Source: Asterella californica
Lineage: Eukaryota; Streptophyta; Marchantiopsida; Marchantiales; Aytoniaceae
Assembly (NCBI GenBank): GCA_036924285.1
Contig: JAYKYS010000015.1
Location: 1,054,001-1,118,000 of the forward strand
Length of the DNA: 64,000 bases
Direction of reading: 5' to 3'
This document shows, piece after piece, positions 35,840-46,400 of the stretch (position 1 is the first letter of the stretch; each line of letters begins with the position of its first letter). Both the position numbers and the translations under genes were made by a program. Below the pieces are notes generated by a model that saw only the letters and a list, made by a program, of their open reading frames with translations, was not told the DNA's origin and ran no database searches.

Positions 35840-38800
35840 AGAGTCGAGAAGATCCACAAGAACATAAAGGACTGGCGAAGCGTGAGATTTCTTGCTTTTG
35901 CATTATTTCACTGTGTCTGTCACGGAGTCATACGTACTTACCGGATCATGGATCGATATATGGATGGGTGTTGTCCTGTAGTAGGAGTCTACCCTTAGGT
36001 TAATGTAAGGGTCTTGTGTTCTGACTCCTCAGTCCTGTCCTGTAGCTCGAAGGCGACGGGAGAGGACGGGAGGGCAGGGCGCTGGCTGGTAGCTCGAGGA
36101 CGAGAATGGTAGAGGACATAAATGTCTTTCGGGGTTCGAGTGTGGCTCAAGTGTGGATGAAGTGAGAGGAAAGCGTGAGCTTGCTGTTCGAGAATCCATC
36201 GTGGGGTCGAGAGCAGAATCTCCGCCCTCCCTTCCACTTCCACTTCTTGCTACCGTCTGCTGTACCGTAGTGATCTTCAACTAAATAAACTAATAATAAT
36301 TATTCAACTGCACGAGTCACTAAAATCCAATTTTTTGAGATTTGCGTGGTTAGCTGAAATCAATTTCACAGTGCGTGATTCACATAAAAAACTAACATAT
36401 ATTATTTGTACCAAAAGCAAACAAGATTTAAGAACCAACTTAAAATATAGTTTCTTAATGATCTGCGAAGTTACTCTAACAAAATAAAATATATGTGCGC
36501 GATTAGTAAATTTTAATGAATTCCCTGTGCGCAGTTAGTAAATCTGAATCGTAATTAGTACTCCGTGCAGCAACTGCGCTGAGTTAAATATCACTACGGT
36601 ATGCAATAACTGCCACTGAATATGACCCAATTGGGGCTGTGATTTTCTCCATGAAAGTGGTGAGAGCGACTAGAGGTATCACGGGTTGTAGCTAGTGAGA
36701 GCGGGCATAGCCTCCGGACAGCGTCGGATATCCCCTGTGGGCAAAGCATATGGGTGAGGTGTAGAGGCAGTCGCCCAGCCTGAGAAGAAAACGGACTACA
36801 CTTTGCAGCGGCTGGATGCTTGACAGTGAGGATAATCGTGAAGGAAAGAAAAAGTCCGTGATAAAAAACGGCAGGCATTAACTTTTTGACCGGAACGAGG
36901 AAATGACACCCCCTAATGTGGGTTAGATGCATGCCGTTGGTGGTGACTGTGAAATTGCTTTTTCTAAACTAAACTGCACACAGTGTAGTTTAGCTTAGAA
37001 ACCGGAATACCCTTCAGGCTTCAGCTGGCTACCGGTGGATTCGGTTCTACAGACTTATCCCGTGACTGTTCGACGTAACCCGTGAAGAGAAAAAAGGAAA
37101 TTCGGAACACGAACCCGCGAAGCATTGCGATTCCACTGAAAACCTAGAAATACCACCCGCTATTGTCCATCTCATTTAGTCCATCAATAAGGTGAACACG
37201 AAGTTCTCTCACCGCCAGCTCATTCTTAGTTTAGCACCTACACTCTTTACGACATTTAGTGTTATATCGAAAATAATATTTTAGAGTTACAAACACTAAT
37301 TAGGATTTCCATTCATGTTTTCGTTCAGCACTAATTAATACCAACTCTGAAACTACATGTTGGGTGAGGATATGTAAATAATATAGTATTCAAGTTTTAG
37401 TGACATCTCTGACTCTTTTGAACTAAATTAACGTTTCTAGATATATTCACGATGTTTTTCGGAGGAAGAAATTATCTGCATTCTTTTCTCAAAGAAGAGC
37501 GATCGCCAAACTGGAAAATACTGGAAAATATACATAAATCTCACTTTGCAGTGAATTTATTTCTCGTCTTCCATCTTTGAATAGCTATGTCTAAGTATTT
37601 GTCCCCTTTAGTCTACCATTCTCCTGATAACATGAACTATTGTTAAGTAACTCTTTATTCGTGTGCATGTATATTATTGTAGTTAAAATTAATATTGCTA
37701 AAATAATTCCAAGTTATTCTTTTTGTTGAAGAATACTGAAATAGTATGATGTAACGTAGTTTACTTTAAGTAAAACTACACACTGGGCTCTATTATATTC
37801 ACACACCGTAGCGACAGGTCTGGAGAGAGAAGGTTGAAGGTTGAAGTAAAGAAGAGAGCAAAGGTAACCCTAACCCTAAATCCCGAACTGGGTTGCAAAC
37901 CCATGGTTTTCACAAGAGAGAGAGAGAGAGAGCTAGCTAGCTGGAGACTAGAGACCAGGGAGGAGACAATTAACAGACGAGAGGAGAGAGCGAAGGCACG
38001 CTCGCTCAGCAGATCAGACTGTGGAGAAGAGAGATAATTTTTGCTTTGATCTGAACTAATGGGAGCTTAAGAGCTTATGATAAACTTTTTAATTTTGTTT
38101 ATTACTTCTGAACGAGAGATCAGGAAGATTTGGAGAAAGTTTACTTCTTTTGAGAAATTATTGTCTAGGAACCAAATTCTTGTAGTACGGCTAGAGAAGT
38201 AGGAGAACTGAAGGTTCTCAGCAAACAAAAGCAGTCTGATGTCTTGAGTCTATGATTTTACTGCTTATGTGGGAATAAAACTTGGATTGCATGCTGAAGT
38301 TTAATTGGAAGTGCTCTGGTTTGATGCACTCTTGCTTATTCACATCTTCCATCTGAAGATGGAAAAGGGAAGCAAGCTTAATTTATACCTAATATTTCTT
38401 ACGAAAAGAGTTAAGTAATAAATTAAAGTAGTGATGAAAATAATCATTTTAGTCAAGAAGGGTTACGTCTTAAATTAAACTAAACTGTGCATAAATTAAT
38501 ATATTATTCAGTATACTTTTGATAACGGCAGAGGCGTTACCCCGGGGTTGAATTGAACTTACAGTACTAACTCTAAACTTCAGTTCTGAATTTACAGTTC
38601 ACTCCGCTGTGAGTTCCCACTGAACTTGAAATGAGGGAAAAATAACAGTACACGCGTCATGCAACTCATTTCTTCTTCATGTTTGTCAACAAACGCGTAT
38701 AATAAAAAGACCACAATAGATCACGGTTTTTATTACTCTCAAATATTTACAAAGCTGTCTGTCTCATTGCTGTCTACAATAACTCATGTTTCTACTAGCT

Positions 38801-38880
38801 AGATTATATTTGCACTATTAGTATAGTCTCTGCTATCTCTTCAACAATCTACCTCTTGCTCTACAAGTAGTGTACTTGTA
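35840..38880. other. Spacer with UTR-like repeats
   Basis: No supported coding region. AACCCTAACCCTAAATCCC (37865-37883) and a GA run (37915-37932) give a second promoter or 5'-UTR-like signature. Sequence near 36890-36912 ends GACACCCCC followed by TA, like the MITE right terminus at 1162, but the upstream part does not match well. Confidence 0.4.
37865..37932 (+). promoter_or_regulatory. Telo-box plus GA-repeat, promoter/5'-UTR-like
   Basis: Two CCCTAA units (CCCTAACCCTAAA) are followed ~45 bp later by a run of nine GA dinucleotides. This combination also occurs near 7.9 kb. No gene downstream was identified. Confidence 0.2.
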
Positions 38881-38899
38881 GAGATAGAGTCTGCTGTAG

Positions 38900-40417
38900 T
38901 GGTCTACAGATCCCTGCCTCTGTTATCTGGAGCGTGCATACTAAACCGAAATAGCCTCCTCCAGTTTGAAAGCTCGTTTGGCATCCACACGCCTGAAGAA
39001 AGCATCCAATAGTAGAATGTACTCTGGTAATTTTTGAGACGGCTACGCAACACGAATGTGAGGCTCTGGTTCTGCAGCGGACGGATCACTCTGTGCAAAA
39101 AGCTGTACTTCATTGGAGGACAGCGTTGCATGTCTTTCTCTGTATCTTCTCCTGCACCGATCACATTGTCGATTGTCCTCCAAAAACAATATGTTCAGAA
39201 CATCTTCTGTGGTGACTTCAGCAGGATGCAAAAACGATTTTCAAAGAGAGTCCAATCTCTTTTCCTGCATTCCACCTTGGATCAGCTAGTGGGGAGATGC
39301 ACTGTATTTTCCAGAGAGTAGCATCGTATGCAGACAAGTCAGAATGGTAGTAGACAACGAATGAGAATTCCTGTACTTATTAAACTGCAGTGCTCGAGCA
39401 AGTATGTTCGCATAAGTAAGCTCAACACGATTTTTTATGTTCGCATCATCGAGAAGGACATACATTTCTTTCTCGTCAGTTAACATGCTCTCAGAAATGT
39501 TTTTCATCGTCACATGGTGATACTTCTCCTTTTCATCCTTCATACAGTAACCAAGCATACCAACGTACGTGTGCATGTCATGATTTATCAAAGACTTTAC
39601 ACAAACCTCAGCGCCTAAAGGTTTGTGATGTGCCAACCCAATGCAGTGATCAACCATTTCTTAATCTGCGGGTAATTCTTGGCGTGGATGCAGACCACTC
39701 CATGAACGTGCAAGTGAAGTAGTCCCCCCCCCCCCCCCACGCGTCTTCTTTGCTCTTGCTTCTCTTCGCGAAGACATCGATGCGAGGTTGCTGCAGGAAG
39801 TGAGAGCAAACGTACCTAAACTTAGATGGATCAAGAACATCACAGACACAAGGGAGACAATGTAATGTATAGATTGCACGTACTGTAGGTTTCAAAAATT
39901 GTGTACAACAGTCAACAAAAAAACGAGGATATGTAAACATGTTCCTCGTGATCTCCTAGTACAACCAATAACTATCATATGTGGTGTTGAGGTACACAAA
40001 CGGGCCTGATGCTGAAAACTTGCGTGCGACTTTTACAAAATCTGTATCAAGCAGAAACTGTGGTATGTGGTGACAGAAATCAAGATCCAAGTACACACAA
40101 AAGCGATGTGCTTCCAATCTGCGATTGTTAAAACCTTGATGGCAGACCTTGTCCAAGGTAGGAAAGATGAGAGAGAAACCTAAAGGTATATAGAGGAAAT
40201 CTTCTTCGAAGTGGGAAGAATCAATAACAAATAATTGAGGACTGAGAGCATGAATGTTCGGTTGAGGGCTGCTATGAACAATAGGAGTAGTTTCTTTTGG
40301 ACTAGTCTCAGTGAAAGCAACAACAACAGTATTTGCTTCAAGACTTGCAGGAATAGAAGTTGGTAAAGGAGTAGCGGAGAGAGGATCTATGGAGAAATGA
40401 TACCGACCGTAACGTTA
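38900..40417 (-). pseudogene. Eroded HUH endonuclease gene (Rep/Replitron-like)
   Basis: The minus strand is coding-like from ~40417. A Ser/Pro/Thr-rich stretch leads into about 90 structured residues ending at a TAG (39956-39958), after which the same frame resumes (MFTYPRFFVDCC). A run of 15 Cs (39724-39738) then breaks the frame. Beyond it lies LHLHVHGVV, a textbook HUH metal-binding motif with histidines at 39716-39702. After another shift near 39640 comes YVGMLGYCMKD, whose YCMK (Tyr at 39549-39547) fits the YxxK nucleophile motif. HUH-to-Tyr spacing of ~51 residues suits Rep-type single-tyrosine nucleases. Later pieces (39231-39043, 39164-38904) continue in shifted frames. HUH enzymes nick and rejoin single-stranded DNA for rolling-circle replication or transposition. 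Replitron is the best guess; a Helitron Rep or a viral Rep relic is less likely. Not functional as it stands. Confidence 0.55.
39724..39738. repeat. 15-base poly-C tract inside the HUH gene
   Basis: Fifteen consecutive Cs (G on the coding strand) lie ~20 bases before the HUH motif. The run changes the frame, and its length may be a sequencing or assembly artefact. Confidence 0.95.
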
Positions 40418-41160
40418 TCATTATCGAGGCCGAAGGAAGAAACTGTACATATGCAAGCTACCGCCGAAGCAAATGAAAGTAGAAAATAGAACAAGGTGAT
40501 CTCTGATCTCATTGATGGATGCCATCACCAACATATACAAAGAAGGTCCGAAAGCAAGACTTGTACAGAAAATGGTATGGCGAAGGTATGACAGCCGACT
40601 TACTTCAGATTGTGAGAGCAAAATTAGACATACGAAAGAAGGTCAGTTGAGGTTAGGTCGGGGTTGCACGACAGCAGAATATAATTTCCACCTTGGAGGC
40701 CAAAGGAAAGCATAGTACAAAGCAGGCTGAAAACATAGAATGAAAACTTTATCTCAATTTTCGTCCATCCACTTTAGACACTACACCGTCATTCTGTAAA
40801 GCATAACGACAAGCAGAAAGAGAAGAGAACGGAAATATGGTATGACGGCTGAGTTATGCAGCATGGGACATGCGAGAAAATGAGGTTAGCTTCAGGGTGG
40901 ACTGTGAAGTTGCATTAATGACAAGAATCATCGAAGAGCTCAATCGGCGAAGTAGGAACACTCGCTTTCGTCAGTCAGCAAGCGACTGCCGTCAGGACTG
41001 AATGATGACGATGCACGTAGCAGGCCATTTATTCCGTTGCCCAAAACATAGCCAAATCGTGAGCCCGGTCAGCAGTAGAGCTAGCGGTAAGATGAATTGA
41101 CGAAATCTTGCAAAACAACGGTGATGCATAATCATGCAAAAGTCGACGAGCAATAGGGCT
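40418..41160. other. Spacer, nothing recognised
   Basis: Three clustered stops (TAA TGA TAA near 40420) separate this from the HUH gene. No promoter or terminal repeat of the element was identified. Confidence 0.4.
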
Positions 41161-41161
41161 A

Positions 41162-41760
41162 GCCAAGATGAAGTCGGTCAGCAAGCGGCAGCGATGACGC
41201 TCTAAAAGAAGAAATAGCACCAAAATGCGTGTCTCCGCTTGTTGACTTCTTCGGTTTCGCTCCAAAATCTCTGAGCCTGCACGCTGACAATAAGATGATA
41301 GCACGATGACGGTCAAGCACGATGACGATGCGGACTGAACTATGGAGCAAGTGATGGAGGTGAAGATCGTAGCAGGCCGTAGCCAAATCCTGCGAAAGCA
41401 CGAGCAACAACAAAGATCGCGATGATGCGATGGAGCAAGCGGCAGTGACAAAGCGATGACACCTTAAACACGCGCTGCAGGAAGAAGTGGCCCGCCAAGA
41501 TGAAGCCGCTGAGCAAGCGGCAGCGGCAGCAACGACACCCTTCGTCTCCGTAGTCAAATGCTCCAAATGATAAAAACTGACTGACTGTGATATATTACTC
41601 GAAGTGAGAGCAATGACCCACGAAGATGAAGCCGCTGAGCAAGCGGCAGCGGCAACGGCAGCAACGACGTCCTCAACACGCGCAGATGTCCTTCGTGTCT
41701 GTAGCCAAATGCCGTAAATGATGGAGTGTGATATATTAATCACTCGAAGTAAGAACATCG
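41162..41760 (+). repeat. Degenerate tandem repeat (~126-bp units)
   Basis: The best pair starts with AAGATGAAGCCGCTGAGC at 41497 and 41623, 126 bp apart, each followed by GCAGCGGCA runs and ending near GTGATATATTA. Older copies of the GAGCAAGCGGCAG core appear near 41168 and 41424. Read forward the core gives an Ala/Glu/Gln-rich peptide, so it may derive from a coding repeat. Confidence 0.6.
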
Positions 41761-42483
41761 GCATATTAATGTTTTAATACTACTTCGTGGTCAACAGACT
41801 CTTTACACAAAGACTCTGTTTAGCACTACCGCACCCAATCCGCTATTTCGCGTAAGCTCTGTTAACTACGCTTGTCCGTTTCTTGGGTTTCGGCTCGAAA
41901 CCCGTAAGCCTTGGTGCGTTGATGTGGATTGGTGTGGATTTCACTTATGTGTTCTCTGGATGTCTTTGCAGTTTTTTGCTCGAGCAACATTTAACATTTA
42001 ACAGTTATATATTAGATTTAATTTTCAATAAATTTAATATAGAATTTCTATATAACAAGTATATCTTTTTCGATAACTGATACCTAGCAAAGTTCTCCAT
42101 GCATGCTTATTCTGTCAAAGCCGTTTTCTCTATAATTGTGTTGATTTTCTATTTTAAATTTATACTGGATATCTGAATCTCTCTTGTTATCTCCATTTGT
42201 TCTTGTGTTTTTACTTGACACTCGATAGTGGAATTGCTGTATCATTCAGTCCGAAGTCTGAGTAATCTTCATTTGTGTTTTAAGATCTTAGATGATACCT
42301 AAAACTCTAAAACCCATAGAAGGTGAATCAATTGTTCTAAATCCGTCTAACGTTATCACATTTTCCATCATCAAAAAATATTTACCTAACTAATTTAAGG
42401 AGGTTTGCGTTCGATAACTAATTTAATGCAGACAAAAGATTCTTTTCTGAAATATACGATCATACGTAGAACTAAAGTGTAGA
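41761..42483. other. Spacer, insertion target of the chromovirus
   Basis: AT-rich with no gene seen. The last four bases TAGA form the 5' copy of the likely target-site duplication. Confidence 0.5.
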
Positions 42484-43416
42484 TGTAACGCCGTTTACTA
42501 TATAAAGGGCGATGATTTGACAGACTTGACGTGGCGGCTACAAGGTCCGAAAATGGCTCAGAGCGAGACTAGATAATGTAGTCGCGAACCCTAAAAGTCT
42601 CACTTTGCTTAGTTTACATTGTTCACAGGCTGGTGGCTGAACAGAGAGCAGAGAGACTGTATCCTGGAGCACAAAGAGCAGAGACTGTATATCATCTAGA
42701 CTACACTGAGAGCAGAATTTGGATGAACACTTGTAATTCAAGGGTACCAGGAAGGATTTAGTGTTGGTTTGGCAGTTAACTTGATAATTAGCTTATTGAG
42801 TAGAGAATCAGAGCGTTCAGAGTGAAGTCAAGCTTTTTGGAGAAATTCCAGTTCCGAAGTTGAATTCTCATCAGAGAATTCCAGTAGCAGGAAAGATTGC
42901 CGGTCTGAGCGTTTCTCCGAGACCTTGTCAGCAAGAAAACGCCATGTAATGTATATGAGCCCGTGATTTGCTTTGTTATATGATAAGCAAGCTTGGATTG
43001 AGTGCCAACGTTGGATTGAAGCGTCTGGTGTGGAGTTGACTCTATTTCGGTGTGCCTTCCTACTTCCTAGCATCCACTAGGCTTCCTAGTCTTGGCTGTG
43101 GCTCTTCAGGGTTTATTGCGTTCCGACTTAACCACCAGTAGCGGAAGCGCTGCTCAAATTTTACCAAACCCAAGCTTGGAATAGTTTCCACAGTGTTCTG
43201 AAACTTGAGATTAGTAGCAGAAGCCTGCCAAAGATTAGTTAGTTATTCCAAATCCGTCCGACGGTTATCAAATCCTTGGTGTTTATTAGCGGAAAGTTTA
43301 ACGAACTGGATCTGGAGACACAAATATAGTACAAGGTCTTCAAGGAGGTTCACGTTCGGCGATTCATTGGCTAGAGACGGACGACTCGACTCCGTGATCT
43401 GCGGTCGAACGTTACA
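42484..43416 (+). repeat. 5' LTR of chromovirus
   Basis: 933 bp, starting TGTAACGCC and ending GTTACA, with about 98.6 percent identity to the 3' LTR by eye. TATATAAAG lies at 42499-42507, only 15 bp inside the left edge, implying an unusually short U3 if it is the working TATA box. Confidence 0.97.
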
Positions 43417-43418
43417 GT

Positions 43419-43436
43419 TGGTATCAGAGCAGGTTC
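43419..43436 (+). other. Primer binding site, initiator tRNA-Met
   Basis: TGGTATCAGAGC starts 2 bp after the LTR and is complementary to the 3' end of the plant-type initiator tRNA-Met (ending GCTCTGATACCA). The match continues as AGGTT after one missing base. The animal-type tRNA would require TGGTAGCAGAG. Confidence 0.9.
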
Positions 43437-43466
43437 AGGTTGAATCTTTGCTAAACACCATCGACA

Positions 43467-46400
43467 ATGAAAGCTGTGTCGACTGGGATGGACGAGATGC
43501 AGGCGTTTCTGAAGAAGTTGGAAAGTCGACTTGAGCAAGTGGAAGCTGAGAACAAGGTGCTCAAGGCAGATTTAGCTCAAGCGAAAGCGACACATGAGAA
43601 AGAAGTAGAGGTCCATGTACCCCAAGCTGAGCAAGTCAAGGATTTAGCACTGTTGGGTGAAGGAGCAGTTGATGCTACTCAAGCAGATAAGAATGAAGAT
43701 GGGTCACAGAAGGCGCAAGAGAATGTTGCGGAAGGCAGCTCAGCCAAAGAAGGGCACAAGCGGAAAGTGAAGTGGGCTGAACCAGCAACGCCATCATCCT
43801 TCAATGGTGAGAAAAGCTTTTCCAAGTTTGAGTTATGGGTTACTGAGATGGAGAATTACTTGGAGAATTTCGATGAGCGTAGTTGGTTCATCTATGCTGT
43901 TAGTAGACTGGAAGGAGAGGCTAAGGAATGGTATGGAGGTCAACAGCGGATGAGGAGTTTGAACGGTACAACTCCTATGTCCACTTGGTCGGAGCTGAAA
44001 GATGAACTCCGACGACATCTGGTACCAGTGGATGAAGCTACACAGTTTTGGTTGGAGCTCATTCATCTGAGACAGACAGGGAGTATCAGACAGTATCTCC
44101 AGCGATTTTCTGAGTTGGTTACTCGTTTGCACATGGTGGATCGCACCGACTTGCTGTTTCACTTGAAGAAAGGTCTGCAGGGTTTCTATGCTAGTGTGTT
44201 TGACAGCTGGGTTATGTTTCACAAGTCCGAGGACATGCAAGACTTGTTTGCGTTTCTGGAAGCAGCAGAGAACACTAGGGAACGTAATTACACCGTGCAG
44301 CCCTCCAAGTTTCAGCGTGGAACAAGTGATGGCGAGCCTAGTAGAGGATTTTGGCGCAATCCTCAAGGACAGATAGCGTCCTCTCAGAGTAGAGGTGATA
44401 GAGGACGTGGTGGTGGAAGATTTGGTGCATCTGGAAGAGGATATCCTCGTGGCTCTCAGCAGCGAGGAGTTACTCGTGGTCCTACTCAGACACGACCTAC
44501 TGGATCTTATGCATCCAATGCAGGATCCAACCAAGCTTCGACTTCAGGTGCTAGGAGCAGTGGAGCTAGCAGTGCTACACCTTCAAGGACGATCATCTGT
44601 TTTCGATGCGGACGGGATGGTCACATCGCTCGTGAGTGTCCTCAACGTTCAACAGCGAGCAACGTTCGTGGGTTGGCAGCTGAAGGGACAACCAGTGTTG
44701 AAGAACCAATTGAGGCGGCTACTGAAGCAGAGGTATGTGCTGGTGAGCATTTGATAGAACATGGGGATTTTTTGCCGTGGATTGAAGTGAAAATAGGAAA
44801 CCAAATGTGTTGTTTGCTTATAGATACTGGAGCAGATGTGAATGTCTTGGATGAAAAGCTGGTCAAGACCTTAGGGATGACTAGAACCAAGATCATGAGC
44901 CCGTTGTTGGTAAGGTTTGTGCAAGGTAGCACAACCGTTACAGAAAAGTTCATGAGTGTTCCTATTACTGTTGGAGGGGTAACCAGGAAGCATGAATTCC
45001 TAGTTATGAGCTTGGGTGATACAATGGAGGGTATCTTGTCCTGGTCTTGGTTACAAGAGACCAAGGCAAAGCTAGATGTTCAAGAAGGGAATGTCATTGT
45101 CATGGATCGATGGGGCTTGGGTCAACCACATCCTTTGATCATCAAAGAGAGACCCAAGGAGCCAAACCATGCTGCTCGTAGGTTCCAACGAGCCAAGGTG
45201 GCATTTCAGATCTGCACAGCTAGACAGTTTGGAAAGCATATCAAGTCGGTAGACGAAGCTTGGGTTGCAGTGATGTCTAAACCCAAGGTGGAGACGGATG
45301 AGGAAGAACGTGTTGTTGCTCTTCCTATACATCCTGATATGCAAGTATTGATTGAGAGGTTTTCTCACATAATGCCGGACCAGTTACCAACAGGACTTCC
45401 TCCGAGGAGAGCCTTGGATCATGCTATTGATCTGGTTCCTGGAGCTACACCTACTGCAGTGCCATCAAGACGCATGTCATTTGATGAGCTGACAGAGCTG
45501 AAGACTCAGCTGAAAGAGTTGGTAGCTCAGGGTATCTTACGGCCTAGTATATCACCTTATGCTGCCCCGGTGTTGTTCGTGGTCAAGAAGGATGGTGGTA
45601 TTCACATGTGTACAGACTACCGTGCACTTAATAAGGTTACTGTCAAGAACAAGTACCCTCTTCCTCTCATGGATGAAACCACCGATCAGTTGGCCACGGG
45701 AAGATACTTCACCAAGCTGGATCTACGTTCTGGATATCACCAGATCCGGATCAAAGAAGGAGATGAAGAGAAGACAGCTGTAAGGACGAGGTATGGCTTG
45801 TTTGAGTATACAGTGTTGCCGTTTGGATTGTCCAATGCACCTGGTACTTTCTGCAGGCTAATGAACGAGATCTTCAGAGATCTCTTGGATGAGAGTGTTA
45901 TCGTGTACCTAGACGATATCATCATCTTCTCATCCACTTGGGATCAGCATCTAGTAGATGTTGAAATGGTGTTTAAGCGCCTGGAAGAACATCAACTCTA
46001 TCTCAAGAAGAGCAAGTGCTCTTTCGGACAAGAGAGTGTGGTATTTCTAGGATGTTTGATCGATGCGCAGGGTATTCATCCTAACAGGGCTAAGATTCGA
46101 GCCATTGTTGAATGGAAGAGATCTGAGAGTGTTCATGAGCTCAGATCTTTTCTTGGGTTAGCCACATACTTTCGGCGCTTTGTTTATCAGTTTGCGCATA
46201 AAGCCGCACCTTTGTTTGGCTTATTGCGCAAGGCTTCCAAGGTTGTTTGGAATCCAGCAGCTGAAAGAGCGTTTCAAGAGTTGAAACAAGCACTGACGGA
46301 GATGCCTCTGCTAGCTCTTCCAAAGATGGGAGAACCTTTCGAGGTTCACACAAATGCTTCTCAATGGACCATTGGAGGAGTGTTGATGCAAGGAAAGCAT

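Noticed and set aside
43833..44534. Minus-strand open frame of 233 codons inside the chromovirus
   Set aside because: It is the antisense shadow of the gag region of a clear plus-strand coding sequence.
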